NCBI GenBank assembly: GCA_035582835.1
Contig: JAYKAV010002109.1
Coordinates: forward strand, 3,546,930-3,610,929
Length of the DNA: 64,000 nucleotides
Source of the DNA: Phoebastria nigripes
Taxonomy: Eukaryota > Chordata > Aves > Procellariiformes > Diomedeidae
Reading direction: 5' to 3'
Positions within the stretch are counted from its first letter, which is position 1; each line of letters begins with the position of its first letter. The position numbers and the translations under genes were made by a program. Positions 48,718-60,800 of the stretch are shown piece after piece. The notes under the pieces are model-generated. The model had not been told where the DNA came from. It saw nothing but the letters and a program-made list of their open reading frames with translations, and ran no database searches.

Positions 48718-50784
48718 CCAGATAAACACTGGACTGAATTCATTTGTATAGGTAACCTTAATTCTAGCATTTCCCCAGTTCTCAGTCATCAGCCTTACGG
48801 TCTTTTTTAATGTAACTTACATGTGAGCTATATACCTAATGACTTTTATAATTACAATATTTTTCCTAAAATAATTTTGAATGCTTCAGAAAGATCGTTT
48901 ATTTCAGGAGGTAAGGATCAGAATATTTCTGTAGGATCATTATGAAATCTTTTGTCTTGAAAAACTGTGTTCACTGCACAATTTAATTCAGTTGATTAGA
49001 TGCAAAAGACAATTTTAAAAGGAAACAAGAAAACAGACAGAAGTAGTCTTTCACTAAATAAGGTAAAATTTAGATCCCTGGCAGGAATTCTTTCATTTTA
49101 AAGATTCATATCTTGATGAACATTGAAGCAGCCATTATTGTCTCTCTAGCGAAGAACAGTAGTTCTCTAGCTCATAATTGCTGATTTGGTAGATAACTGA
49201 ATCTATTCTCGTCCCAGAATCCAAAGAACTCATACTGTCAGTTAAAAATGTTGGTACAATGTGCAATAAGAGCACACTTTGCGAAGCATGGGCAAACTTC
49301 TTGGATCTAAAAATAATAACAAGTTCTGATAACTGAAACAACCAGAAAGAAGCAAAATTAATTCCTTGTATTTCAGTATGAAGTCAACATATTCTAGCTA
49401 AAATGTGTATAGAATTACCGCATTCAATGATTCAGTTCAATTAGGTAATTACATTGGTTTTATATTTACGGAACATTTACAATACCCTAAAAGGTTTGTG
49501 AAGGATGTTTTATAAGCCAAATTCATTGTCAAAGAAATACTATTCTACTACATCTGTCCTTTACGACTTCCAGATTTTCCTCTAATTGGATGTTCTGAAT
49601 TCTTTGTCAGGTCTATTTCTTGAAAACCCTGATGATAATATTCCATTGCCACAGTATAGTACAGGCTATATTTGGGAAATATGGGGAAAACATAAGCTCT
49701 TAAATATACATTTTATGATGAAGCAGGCATTCCTTGAACTTGTTCCAATATTACCATTTACCAGTATTACTCTAACATTGGAAGAACTGCCATATCTTGG
49801 CTTTTATTTAATGACCAGTCCAGTCTTCCAAACACAAAAGTAAAACAGTGAGTTTAAGACTGCACAAAACGTTTTGTGCCCTTCCAGAAGCAAAACTCAC
49901 ACCACTGAAAATTAGAAAACACAGATTTAATTCTGACAGTAGCCAAGGGGATTTATCTGAAAGAATTTTGGCTGCAGTCAACATGGTACTGTTGGTTCTG
50001 CCCTTTGGCAGCGTAATGGACTAAATAACTCAAAGTTCCTTTTACGGCTCACTGTGTTAAGCATAGATGTCCTGAATGTTGGAAGTACCAGTGCTGCACC
50101 ATGACAGACCAGTGATTTTAACATAAAGGGATTTCAGTTAGCAAGAGCTTTGGGAGATGGGATAAGACTTCCGTGTGGGTACTGGAAAGAGACTGCAAAC
50201 TTGGCAAACACCACCCACCTTATTTCAGCACTATATCATATAGGTATATATCTTACAGGTGTATTATCAGCAAAGCACAGATATCTACTTCTTGTCTGAT
50301 CTGTGGGTCAAATGATGAATAAGTATAGTACAATATTTAACTATGAAAGTGAAGAGGCTGTTAAATCTAACATTTGTCATTCTTTCTATGGATCAGAGCA
50401 TTTGTTTGAAATGACAGCATAAGTATTATGAGGATGTATTCCTTAACTCAATTTATAGTTAATTGGCTGGGGGGGAAGAGGAAAAAGATGATGGAGGAGA
50501 GATTCTTGTAAAAATTAATGTTTGTGCATGTACATGTTTTTAATAACCCAGATATTTTGATAGTACTATCCTACACAAATGATGTCAAGTGATTCTTAGG
50601 GGGTTTTTCCCCCTGTCCAGGACATTATTTTAAATGAGAATGGAGGTTATCTTCATTCATTGAAATTCTGAGTACATTGCTGCAAACAGGCTAAAGTAGG
50701 GACTCTTTTTCTAAAGTCTGTCCTTGATCATTCCCAGATTTGTCCCTAAAGGGCAGTTTCCAATTTTTTTAGCCAAGCCTATTT

Positions 50785-50827
50785 CTTTTTCTTTTTTTTT
50801 TTTTTTTTTTTTTNTTTTTTTTTTTTT
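50785..50827 (+). repeat. Poly(T) tract with internal C and N
   Basis: About 43 bases of T with a single C at 50791 and an N at 50814, followed by AATTAAAATG. The N probably marks an unresolved base in the homopolymer. Confidence 0.9.
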
Positions 50828-51308
50828 AATTAAAATGATAATATTCCATCCATATTCCTTTGAGAAGAAGAGCTTAATCTTTACATTGCCATTATGTGAT
50901 ATCTTACATGTCATTGCATGATAGTGATTTTGCTATTACTCAATAGCTATGTAAGCAAGAGGTAAGAATATCTCCTTCCCAACACTTCCTTCCATACTAT
51001 TTCACACTTAAACATATAGCCTTTCTTCTTCCGTTACATAAACATCACTACCAGATCTTTCCCACTATCACAGCCTTCCTTAATCTGTTAGTCTTAATAT
51101 AAGTAATGTTGTTTCTTGTCCTCTGTGAGTCTATGCAATAGCAACGTAATCAGGAGCTTACTGGTAAATCATTATGTTCTTATGTTAGCCTCAGCTTACA
51201 TTGAGCAGAGCTCTACAGGTGCAAAATCCACACTTGGCTGTGCCTTAACAATTACTTTCACAGGTCATAGATTGTTTCATTCATTTCATTTTTCAGACTG
51301 CCATAAGT

Positions 51309-51327
51309 GAATAAATAAATAAATAAT
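51309..51327 (+). repeat. (AATA)n microsatellite
   Basis: About four to five AATA units in AGTGAATAAATAAATAAATA, followed by eight T and CAG. Confidence 0.75.
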
Positions 51328-52832
51328 TTTTTTTCAGTATCTGACCAAGTAATGAAATTATGTGCATTTAACATACAATAACTACGAACAAAGAACTTCC
51401 TTAGTTTACGTCTTTATTACTGAATTTGTGTGTATCATAGAAAACAGTTATTGCCTTATTTTGAATTTAAGTTTTATACTATGTTTAATGAGGCTTGCTA
51501 AATCTGACACATGGTACCTAGATACCACAGTGATAGATACATTAGAAATACCAAAATAGATATATTAGACAGATAGAATTAGCACTGTATGTGCTAAGGT
51601 TGATTGATTACTTGATGAGTATTATATTCCCTTTACTGTTCTCTAAACCCCAGCTTTATTAACTCTAACCAATTTTCTCCAACTCTTCAATTTGTAGAAC
51701 TAATTGTGCCTCGTTTCAGCTTCCTCCATTTAGCTGATGAAGACTTAAGTGACAGAAAACTTCTACACATACATAGAAGTCAACTATATACATAAAAAGC
51801 AGATTTTTATAANCTGAAACTGTTTAAACATACATATATATATTAATTGAAATGTTTATTTACAGACAAATGCCTGCATATGAATATTTGATAAATTTAA
51901 TTTTAGATTTTATTTTTTCCTCACAGGATAATCTGAACCTTGATTGAGTTCAAGTTCATGTTATTCTATAAAACCTTTACACGCTTTCTTTATTAACTAA
52001 AAAAAATGGCAGAGAGATATTTGTTTTGATTTCATTGTTTCTGTATTAAATTTATAGCACTAAAGTCTATACTTGTGATTTATAGAGTGTCTTTTNTCCT
52101 ACTCAGAGCATCGATTTTCCATACCAATTTAAGGGAGACACTGCATCTATAGAACAGGTAATGAATAACATCTTCATAGTCTGAGAGGCACTCTAAATAA
52201 ACATTTGCAAGAATTGACCTCATCTTTGTTTTGCCCTCTGTCTTGGGAAAAGTTTTGTGTAGATTGTTATTAATATTAACCTAATTTTCATAGCAATAAC
52301 TTTGTTCTCTGTCTGGATAAAGATCAAAAAATATATATAAAAATTAATTTGGTAATAGCCATACGTTTAGAACCATGCATAAATTCATAATTTAAACTAC
52401 TACTGACCAGTTAACACTTCAATCAAAAGTTCTGTTTAGGAACATCGGATGCATTAAATAGTTTGGAACAGGAGCTGGTCCTTTAGAAACCAATCATATC
52501 ATTATCACAGGGGCATAAAATTGTTAAGAGTTATTGTAGTACTGTATGAATACAAACAGTTTTCACAATTACAAAATTATTTGCTGTGGGAATTTAAAGA
52601 CAACTGTTATTTATTTGTGCATTTTAGTTACAGGAAGCCAGAGTTAAGTTAGGTTGACTGTAAATTCAGCATTTACTATGTATTTATGGTTTAATCTGAC
52701 ATGATAATTGATTTTGCTTTATTTGTTTCTTTTTTTTAACAGAAAATACGCTGTCATAATTTCGTTTTATTTTGTCATTGTAAGTGAGCTTCTGCAGAAA
52801 GCGCTTTACTTTTAAACAATCCTCTCAAGCAG

Positions 52833-52974
52833 CAATGGCAATATAATTAGGTCTCTGTAGACTTATTCTGAAACCATTTAGTGCAAAGGCATAGTCTCCT
52901 ATTATGACATAATAATGTGGTCTCCACGGACTAGCTTAGAGATTGCTTTGACACTGTAATGGCAATATAATAAC
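52833..52974 (+). repeat. Direct repeat AATGGCAATATAATA, 124 bp apart
   Basis: CAATGGCAATATAATTAG at 52833 and TAATGGCAATATAATAAC at 52957 share 14 consecutive bases. Beyond the shared core only short words recur (CACTGTAATG appears again near 53033). Confidence 0.45.
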
Positions 52975-53493
52975 TTCTTATGAGACTCCGCACAGATTTC
53001 TACTAAAGCAACTACTGCCCTGTAATAGCTGCACTGTAATGCCCACTTATTGCAATATTCTGACTTGCTCTATCCTCATTACAAGACTTATAAGTACTAT
53101 CATATGAAAGCAGAGTACAGCAAACCCAGAATCTGGTCTCTGACAAGCACCGGTAAAGGAGCCTTACAGAAACAAAAGAGGAAACAGGACGTGTAAGTAA
53201 TCTCAGTATATTCTCACAACTAAAAAGCATTAAAAAAGGAAAGACTTAAACAATGTAATGCATTTTACTTAATAAAGAATTAGAAGATTTAGATAATACT
53301 GCTGCTAGCATGATAATACTCCCATGACTTCACAACCCCGAACACTTGGAGTTGTGAACACCCCCACATTCTTGCANGCAGAAACCTCTCTTCCCCTCTC
53401 CTTTCACTTTCTCTCCACCTCAATGATAATTTAAATTAAGTCTGGAAAAGTTTCTTGGAAGCCTCTCGTTCATGTTTGGAGTTCAACTTTTAC

Positions 53494-53711
53494 CTCTCTG
53501 GCATGGAAATATTTTAACGGGAATAAGTTTGGGATTCTTAGAGAACTTGTGAGAATTATCTGGAAAGGTAATCTCTGGTCGCACCAAACTCAGAACTCCA
53601 TGACTGGCAAACTCCTGGATTTGATCCCAGTTCATCCAAAAACGCTTCGCACAAAATTCACCAAAATAACACTTTGGACCAATCTTACATAAACAAAACA
53701 CCATTAAAACA
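53494..53711 (-). CDS. Candidate internal coding exon, 218 bp
   Basis: I do not recognise this protein. On the minus strand a 16-base T run followed by AG (complement of 53712-53729) forms a strong acceptor. The next 218 bases hold a single frame of 72 codons with one base over at each end, closing at AGAGAG before GTAAAAG. The peptide begins VLMVFCLCKIGPKCYFGEFC, continues through AKRFWMNWDQIQEF and a Pro-rich stretch, and ends IFPCQRG. It is rich in aromatic residues and Cys. Several CpGs (GTGCGAAGCG, GTGCGACC) stand out from the CpG-poor surroundings. The donor deviates from consensus at +5 (A instead of G). No partner exon was found on either side. Confidence 0.3.
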
Positions 53712-53713
53712 CT

Positions 53714-53729
53714 AAAAAAAAAAAAAAAA
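53714..53729 (+). repeat. Poly(A) tract; polypyrimidine tract of the minus-strand exon candidate
   Basis: A16 directly abuts the CT at 53712-53713. On the minus strand it reads as a T run followed by AG, giving the acceptor proposed for the 53,494-53,711 exon candidate. Confidence 0.6.
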
Positions 53730-54752
53730 GAAGAAAGTAACTGTTATAGGAAAGACAAAAGAATTGAATGTGACCTAGTTTTCTCATTCTTCTCTCAGGA
53801 ACTCAGAGAAACATGGCAGAGATTAATTAGGAGATCATGAAGATAATAGATGTATGTGAATCACCTCATATTAGAGCTATGAGACGTAGGTGGCAACACC
53901 AAGAACTTTACACACACAAGTCCTTTGTGGATTTCTTTTTTTCCCACACGTATAAGGAGAATAAAGAAATGAAAGAGGATCATGCCTTCCATAACCCTGT
54001 GAGGAGGTACCTTGAATATACAAAAAGAAAGTGTCAAAATGAAAGTTTCCAAATACCAAAGGCTATATCCTGCAAGACTTGAAAAAAGCTAAATAAATAT
54101 TTTGTAGATGACAATACAGATCCTCAGTAGCAGCGTCCCACATTAAATATATAGATGTGGATTTGGGAAAAGCTTGAATGCTCAAGTTTTCATACAAATT
54201 AAAACAGTTCTAAATTTTCCCAAAATTCAAGATGCGCAGTAGAATAAGTCCAGCAAAACAGGTTTCTTGTTGACCTCAATGTGTCCGTAAGTGACTGCCA
54301 CATATGTAATTCACAATCAGTTCATGGAAGCAGAAAGAAAATCCTATGGTATTATGATTAAAGTCAAAGAGCTTGGAGGGACAAGATGCATCTTAGCATT
54401 AGCAGAAACTACTGCAGAAAAAGCAATTAGTTTAGAGAGTGATACTTTCATTTGATACAAAGTAATTACTCATTCCTATTTAGCCAGTTCCTGGAAGAAG
54501 CTGGGTTTATGCATGGCCATTCATCTTTGTTAAAGTCAAAGGTGAATTTTTTGTGGCACAGATTCTAACCTAGAAAAATCCCTCTGTTTTAAATTGTAGT
54601 AGTCTTGCTGCATTTTTTGAAACAATCTCAGCAACATGCTATTAAAATTCTAAAACGTGTTTTATATTTGGCACGTTGCAGAAATATTAACCTCAACATA
54701 TCCAACAAATTACAAAGAATATTTGACACTTGAATCATCAAGAATTTATCTC
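53730..54752. other. Non-coding stretch with overlapping short frames
   Basis: An 81-codon plus-strand frame with its own ATG (53837-54082) is overlapped by two minus-strand frames. Its sequence is hydrophilic and Lys/Glu/His-rich, but no splice or promoter signal supports it. Confidence 0.4.
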
Positions 54753-54814
54753 TTTTTTTTTTTTTTTTTTTTTTTTTTTCATTTTTTTTTTTTTTTTTTT
54801 TTTTTTTTATTTTA
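54753..54814 (+). repeat. Near-symmetric T27-CA-T27-A-T4 tract
   Basis: Two runs of 27 T are separated only by CA and followed by ATTTTAAGC. This is the longest homopolymer block in the window. Frames across it encode poly-Lys or poly-Phe and are artefacts. Confidence 0.92.
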
Positions 54815-56236
54815 AGCATTTTATGCCTATTGCACTAACTTCTAATTTTTTGGGGGGGTATTAGAAAACCCAGCATATTATACTATCAATAAAAATATAA
54901 ATGATGCCTGCAAGATTTTACTTTGTGCAAGTGCATGTACACAGGCATTCTGCTTCACCTACACATTTCTCAATGTGTAGGCCAGGTCCAACAAGAATTG
55001 ACGTGGCCACACTTTCAAAGACACTAAATTCCTATTTGCTCCACTGAAACAGGTACCCTATTAAGGAAGATGGATACTACTTGTATCTCCCTTGGAGAAG
55101 GTTAAGGCCAGGCCTTTGAAATGCTAGAGTATCAACACAGAAAAGAAAGAGAGAAAAAGGATGAATGTTTCAACTGGGGGAAAAACTGTGGGTCATAGCT
55201 GTTAGCTGGTAAAAAATTGAACTATGAGAGACCGGATGTCATGAGCTTTGCTNCTCACAAAACTGTTTGTTTCTAAATAGGGCATGCTTGTAAAATTCCC
55301 TCTAGTCTCAAAAAGAACGATGGTAGGACTAAACTCCCAAAATGCTTTCTCCAAGTCTATCAACTCATAAAATTTTATATGTAAGTTTTGTATGTAAAGA
55401 TAAAATAATATTTCATTCATTTGACTTTTTTTTCCTCTTGAACTTAAGTCAGATTAATTTATTTTTGGACTTTAATAATACAGCCTTCTTAAAAATATTA
55501 CAAACTTAAATTGCCATTAAAGTAGTTCTTATCCCATCCGTGCTAGAAGCAGCCTTTGTTTTATTATCCCATGTTTAATTTTTCAAGACTTCAGAAAATA
55601 TTTAATATAAATGTTTTAATTGCTTATTACAGATGCAAGAAGCAGGCTGGCTTCAAGTCAGCAAAGTGGAATGCTGAAGAACCTTGTTGAGAATTGAAAC
55701 AAATTAATTTTACAACAGTAAACTGAAAAATAAAATCTCTGCAACATAAACACCCTGCTGAAGGAGAATTTTNTTATCCAAAATATCTAACAGCGCCTTT
55801 TGATTTACCTTGAACACACTTTTATTACTTTAATTGGAAAACAGTTAAAAACATGTCTTATAATAAGAGCTATGCAGATATTCAGCTTTCTTGAAATGGC
55901 CTCAGGAAAGAAAGAGGAAATTTTGGAATAAAATTCTTTCCAGGCTATTTCCTATGATGCAGTAACAAAAAGGATCTTACGAAGATTACTGTGTCATTAC
56001 CACCGTGGGGGGGGAAGTACATGGGTCACAGAAATTTTTTCACGTAAGACATGTGAAAGTCATAAATGTTAACTGAACTTGTGTCTATTTTGTGATTACT
56101 TGAAATGACAGTAAAAAGAATTGAAGGGGAAGATTTTCATAATGGGAACACATGTTCTGACCCTTATCAGTACAAGTTTTGACAAGGGTAATTCAAGGAG
56201 ACAAATGAAAACCAGCTGCTTCCATAAATGATGTTG

Positions 56237-56282
56237 GAATCATAGAATTAGATGGACACTGAGAAGCAGCTTTCTAGTTAAA
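56237..56282 (-). mobile_element. Possible decayed CR1 3' tail, antisense
   Basis: AATCATAGAATTAGATGGAC followed a little later by TTTCTAGTT resembles the reverse complement of the CR1 3' terminus (AATCATAGAAT, a TTGGA-like block, then TCTAGTT). The middle is poorly matched, so chance resemblance is possible. No further CR1 sequence was seen on either side. Confidence 0.35.
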
Positions 56283-56951
56283 TGTAGATCTTAAAGAAAT
56301 TGTCACTCACATTTCACAATGCACAATAAAAAAAATTGATATAGAGCTAGAAATACAAATAAGACTTTTTCATCCAATAACTTGTAAACTATGTTTAAAA
56401 CATATGGGATATAATACAGACACGAATAAAGCTGTATGTTAATCACTGAATAGAATATCAAGTACAGAAGTGCTGTTAAATTTTGATACAAGCATGTATT
56501 ATTGTCATGTAATATGCAGTAAATGTAGTGGATGTTATAGACATCTCATAAGGTAGCCTATGAACATTGTCACCATAATACATCAAGCATATTCACATTT
56601 ATAGCTTATCTCTTTGTGTTTTTGAATTACTGTAATTAAGGCTACACATAACTGTCACTCCAGCACACAACTCTATCATCATTTTTGACATATTTCTTTC
56701 TCCAAATGCTCTCACATACCCTACATCCAAAAACCTGCAGATTGTCCCTTCATGTCATCAAAGACTTGGTCTTTCCTTTCCAACATTAAGGTGACCAGGC
56801 TGTCAACGTTTTAGTACTGAGCCATCCTTTGCCTTATTCACTAAGAATATTTTTACAAAGATAATTTTCTAGCCTGTTGATCTGCTTATATCATTAACCT
56901 GTTGGCAATAGTTTACAATCATCCCTTCTTCTAGTTCCCAAAACTGTTTTG

Positions 56952-56967
56952 TTTTTTTTTTTTTTTT
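56952..56967 (+). repeat. Poly(T) tract, 16 bp
   Basis: T run inside CTGTTTTG...CTTTCATTTTCAAGG. Simple homopolymer. Confidence 0.75.
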
Positions 56968-57382
56968 CTTTCATTTTCAAGGTCACCTCCCCATTCTACC
57001 AATCACTTCTGACATGCTTATTCCTGACTCTTACTGAATCACTCCATTGCTACATTTCCAATCAAGTGCGTTTTCATATGTAATCTACTCTGCGTGCTTG
57101 TAAGGGACTCACGCAGGTACCTCTAATGATTTTCCCTTACTGTGTAAAACACTTGACAACAATCAGGCTGCTGCTAAGGCAATGACACTACATATTGTGC
57201 CAACTAAACGTTATTACATTACTGTCGGGTACTGCCATCTCTGTCCTTTTCTATCACTAATCATTTAGCTTACAAGCTTATAGGGACACAAACCACCTTT
57301 TTCTCCCACGCCTGTACAGCGTTTAGCATAATGGTGTCCTCAACAATGACTAGGGGCTCTGCTGTGTTTCTGTGTGATAGTG

Positions 57383-57885
57383 CATCTGGAGGACTGCAGC
57401 CAGTTTTCAGCTCCCCAGTACGGGGAAGACATGCTCATCCTCAAGCCAGTCCAACAGAAGCCACCAGGATGATTAAGGGGGGCAGAACACATGGCCACAT
57501 CTGAGGAGAGTCTGAGAAAACTGGATTCATTCTGCCTGAAGGAGAAGGCTGAGAAGGGATCTTATTTCCGTTTACAACTACCCACTGGAAGGATGTGGAG
57601 AAGATAGAGACAGAGGTGTGCAGCAACAGGACAAAGGCAATGGGAAATACTCGGCACAGGAAATTCTGATTGGATACTAGGATTTTCATTTTTTTTCTAC
57701 CATGAGTATGCTCAAACACTGGTACGTGAACCAAAGATGCTGAGGAATTGCCATCCCTTAAGACATTCAAAACTTGCTGGAGTAACATGACCCAATTTGC
57801 CCTACTGCAAGGTGTGTGAGGGGCAGAAGAGGCTGGAAAAGATGACCTCCAGAGTGCCTTCCAAGCCAGAATTAAAGTGATATTC
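57383..57885 (+). mobile_element. CR1 LINE fragment, 5'-truncated, 3' end of ORF2 plus tail
   Basis: This is the 3' end of a CR1 non-LTR retrotransposon, a family that moves by target-primed reverse transcription. Recognisable blocks appear in the consensus order: CATCTGGAGGACTG, CAGCTCCCCAGTA, GATGATTAAGG, GAGGAGAGTCTGAGA, GGATCTTATTTC, ACAGGACAAAGGCAATGGG, ACACAGGAAATTCTG and GATGACCTCCAGAGTGCCTTCCAA. These correspond to the C-terminal part of the ORF2 polyprotein and the short 3' UTR. The copy is dead: the frame starting HLEDCSQF at 57383 stops at a TGA at 57470-57472, where the consensus reads on, so a small indel lies nearby. Most of the element upstream (endonuclease and most of the reverse transcriptase) is absent, as is usual for CR1. 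The terminal octamer repeat is degenerate (GTGATATTCTG). I saw no target-site duplication. The family call is firm; the ends are uncertain by a few tens of bases. Confidence 0.93.
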
Positions 57886-60800
57886 TGCTAATGCAAAAAA
57901 TAAAATTAAAGTGACGAGTGCCATAAATGCCTCTGTTACAAACTGTAACAAACACAAAATTATTGGACAAAGCCCCATAATAGGATTGCTTTTATACACC
58001 AATTTTATTTTCACTGATACACTGCTTATATTATGAGCTGTAACTAAACCCTGTATACTGCCAGGATACAGATTAATTTTTTCATCATTTTCTTTTGGAT
58101 CATCAGTTTTCCTCACACACAAAATGCAAGCAAATACCTTTACAGCTTTACAACAAAAGGAATTATTCCAGATATACTAGAATACAGCATATCTATTATA
58201 TCTTTTCTTTCTTTGATTCAGTGCCATATAGTGTACATTTCATGAAAATAAACAGTATTTNCTATGATGTAAATCAAGAAGGTATTTCCTAGGCATGATA
58301 TGAACAAGAGGCAGGAATCTTCCACTTTTATGCACCTTTAACATTTTTTTTATATCAGCACTTTTCTCATTCTGACCATCTCTGACAGGTTTCAATTTAT
58401 AATGTTCTTTTTTATATTCTCAACACAGCAATCAAATCTTTAGACCTTGAGGAGAAGGAGGAAATTAAGGCCATTAACATGTTAGAGAATTATTTGATTT
58501 ACTCATTATAAATTATTCTGAATCTGAGCAGCTCATAAGACGTGCCCAAAGGGAAGACAAATTTGGATTGGCAGTGTCAAAAAAGTCAAGGACATAGAGA
58601 AGTTTTGTTAATAATTGCTAAGTGCCATTAAGAAATGCTGTTTGTTATCTGCCCAGAATCATGGTGAATTCTGATCCAGAATTTCCCACCTGTGAAAGAT
58701 AATATGATCTCAATTTACAAATAAAAGACAGATTAAGAATATACCTTCNTCTGCTGTAAACATTCTCTTAATAACTATAAAAGATGAAAACACTTAAACT
58801 AGTCAAGCTAGAAAAACAAACCTGAAGACAGCAAAAACCCTCAGACACAAGTTCAGAGGTAACTATGCAGGGGGTCCTCTACATCATGGTTTCCTAGATA
58901 TTCTCTATCTCCTTTTTTCTCACTAAATGACAAATAAAAAGATCACTTTATATAGCCATACCTATAAAAAAGATCATTAGTCTGGTTTTTAAACTAGGCA
59001 GCTTATGCTTCTGTTTTTGTGACAAATACCTAAAACATCACTGCACAGTGATAAAAAGCCTCATGACAGGATTGACAGCCTGGCACAAAAGTGAGATTGG
59101 ACAGCACTTCCACATATCACCACACACATACTACCCACAGGGAAAGAACCTTTCTTATTCCAATACCTGTAGCCTAGATACAGATTTCTACTCAAGGCAC
59201 ATCACTATGTTTACTATAAAGGAGAAAAATCTAATCCATGCAGATACTCCCCAAAGTCCAAAGCCTACCACCAAGTCACCTCCGCAGAGCTGTTCAAGTG
59301 CCAGAGGTACCAGCTCCCAACCCTCACTCACCCAAGTTTCTATAGAGAACTAGCTTCTACCATCTCATTCTACTATTGAAGACACCTGTGTCTATTATCA
59401 CAGACAAAACATGAGAAATTCTGAAGGACATTAAATACACCTTTGCATCAATTATCAAAAGTACTTGTGACAAAGACAAACACCAGTTCAACATCAGCCA
59501 ATTGGACCTTATCAGAACCCCACCTTTACCCTGTAACTCCTTGTTATTAGACGATTAATAGCATAAAACCACTGTAACTGTGCTACGTCAAGCATGGCAG
59601 GTTCACAGTCTGACTGTGTGCCAATTAAATGCTAAGCTTCCAGAAAAATGCTTGCTAATACAAGTAAATTCTGCAAAAACCCAGTTTTAAGGAAAGAAAA
59701 AGCCACGATATTCTAGGAAAGGAGGAAAGAACAATCCTACCATCCCTCCACCTGAACCTAGCCAAACATTTTACCTGAAAAAACAGGTGATAGGCCTTGC
59801 AGATGCAACTGTGCAAATGAACAGCTGTGACTAAATATTCAGGCCTTCCCAGATTTTGGAAGAGGTTCTATCCTTCGTGTACCAACCAAAGGTAACAGTC
59901 CAGACAAACCCAGATGCCACTGGAGTCCTGTGCCTCTGGACTGGTATGTGATGTACTCTTGGACCATAGTGTTGTCACTACCTTAAGTGCTTAATATACA
60001 AACTTTAAGCATTAGCTATGATGTAAGACGGGGGGAAAAAAGACCATCAGAGTACTATTTATGTCACTAGTATTACCAAACTGTTTGCTACAGTGAAGAT
60101 GGACACATGGATGTGCATATTTGTGTAACTTTTTTTTTATTACTTGTAAAAACTCTAGTAGGGTAGCCAGCTAAACAGTCAGGTATGGATTTTTTGTAAT
60201 ATTGCCTCCACACTCCCGCTTCCAGACANTGTTTCCCTCTAGCAATTTTAAAGCTCTGCTTAGTTTTGAAGCCGCCTTGATGTCTTGTATGTCTGTCTTA
60301 AATAAATAAGGCAGTCCAACTTCACTCTTGGGTATGGCATATTGTCTCAGTAACATTCTGTGAACAACTAAGGGCTGACACACGATTCTCCTCTAATTTT
60401 CAGAAATAGTAGTTCAGCGCTCTGTGTTTAGAATTAAATGCACTTTACAGGGAATTTCCTATGCACGGAAATGTTTAAAGCCAAGTAAGATTAAAATTTT
60501 CTTTTGGCAGTAATTGAATTTTTTCATTTGTATTAGAAATGCCATATTGTTTTTTTACAGCTGTAGCTTTATTATTGCAGACCACTAAAATTACAAAGCA
60601 GCTGCAACCATTTCATCAAGTTTTTTTTGTTTCATTTTTACAAGATCACAGATAATTAACATTTTATTTTGAAAGCATTTTTTCTTTAAAAAACAATCCA
60701 GTAATCATTCATTTTTAATGTACTAAGCTAAGGATTTGTCTTTGATATCATTATTACAGACACCGCACATCAGTAAATTTGAAAATGATAGGACAGCAAA

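Larger units (their letters stand above)
44093..50784. other. Gene-desert-like stretch
   Basis: Contains poly(A) tracts at 45.5 kb and the two-copy tandem at 48.68 kb. Frames of 60-92 codons are at chance level. No mobile element is recognised. Confidence 0.5.
50828..53493. other. Gene-desert-like stretch
   Basis: A+T-rich with the AATA microsatellite and the AATGGCAATATAAT direct repeat. No coding or element signal is seen. Confidence 0.5.
54815..57382. other. Gene-desert-like stretch
   Basis: Contains the possible decayed CR1 tail (56.24 kb), a T16 run (56.95 kb) and a G8 run near 56,010. Nothing else is recognised. Confidence 0.45.

Noticed and set aside
53837..54082. 81-codon plus-strand frame with ATG
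   Set aside because: Hydrophilic and protein-like, but it has no splice or promoter signal and two overlapping antisense frames; chance is likelier.
54628..54819. Lys-rich frame
   Set aside because: Translation of a poly(T) tract on the opposite strand.
57441..57788. 115-codon minus-strand frame
   Set aside because: It is antisense to the CR1 fragment and exists only because CR1 sequence is G+C-richer.
57802..58122. 106-codon minus-strand frame
   Set aside because: It starts inside the CR1 tail and runs into unique DNA, with no splice or promoter support.
59360..59990. Possible old LTR or retroviral remnant
   Set aside because: Slightly C- and A-richer DNA only; no TG...CA ends, primer-binding site or recognisable protein segment could be identified.
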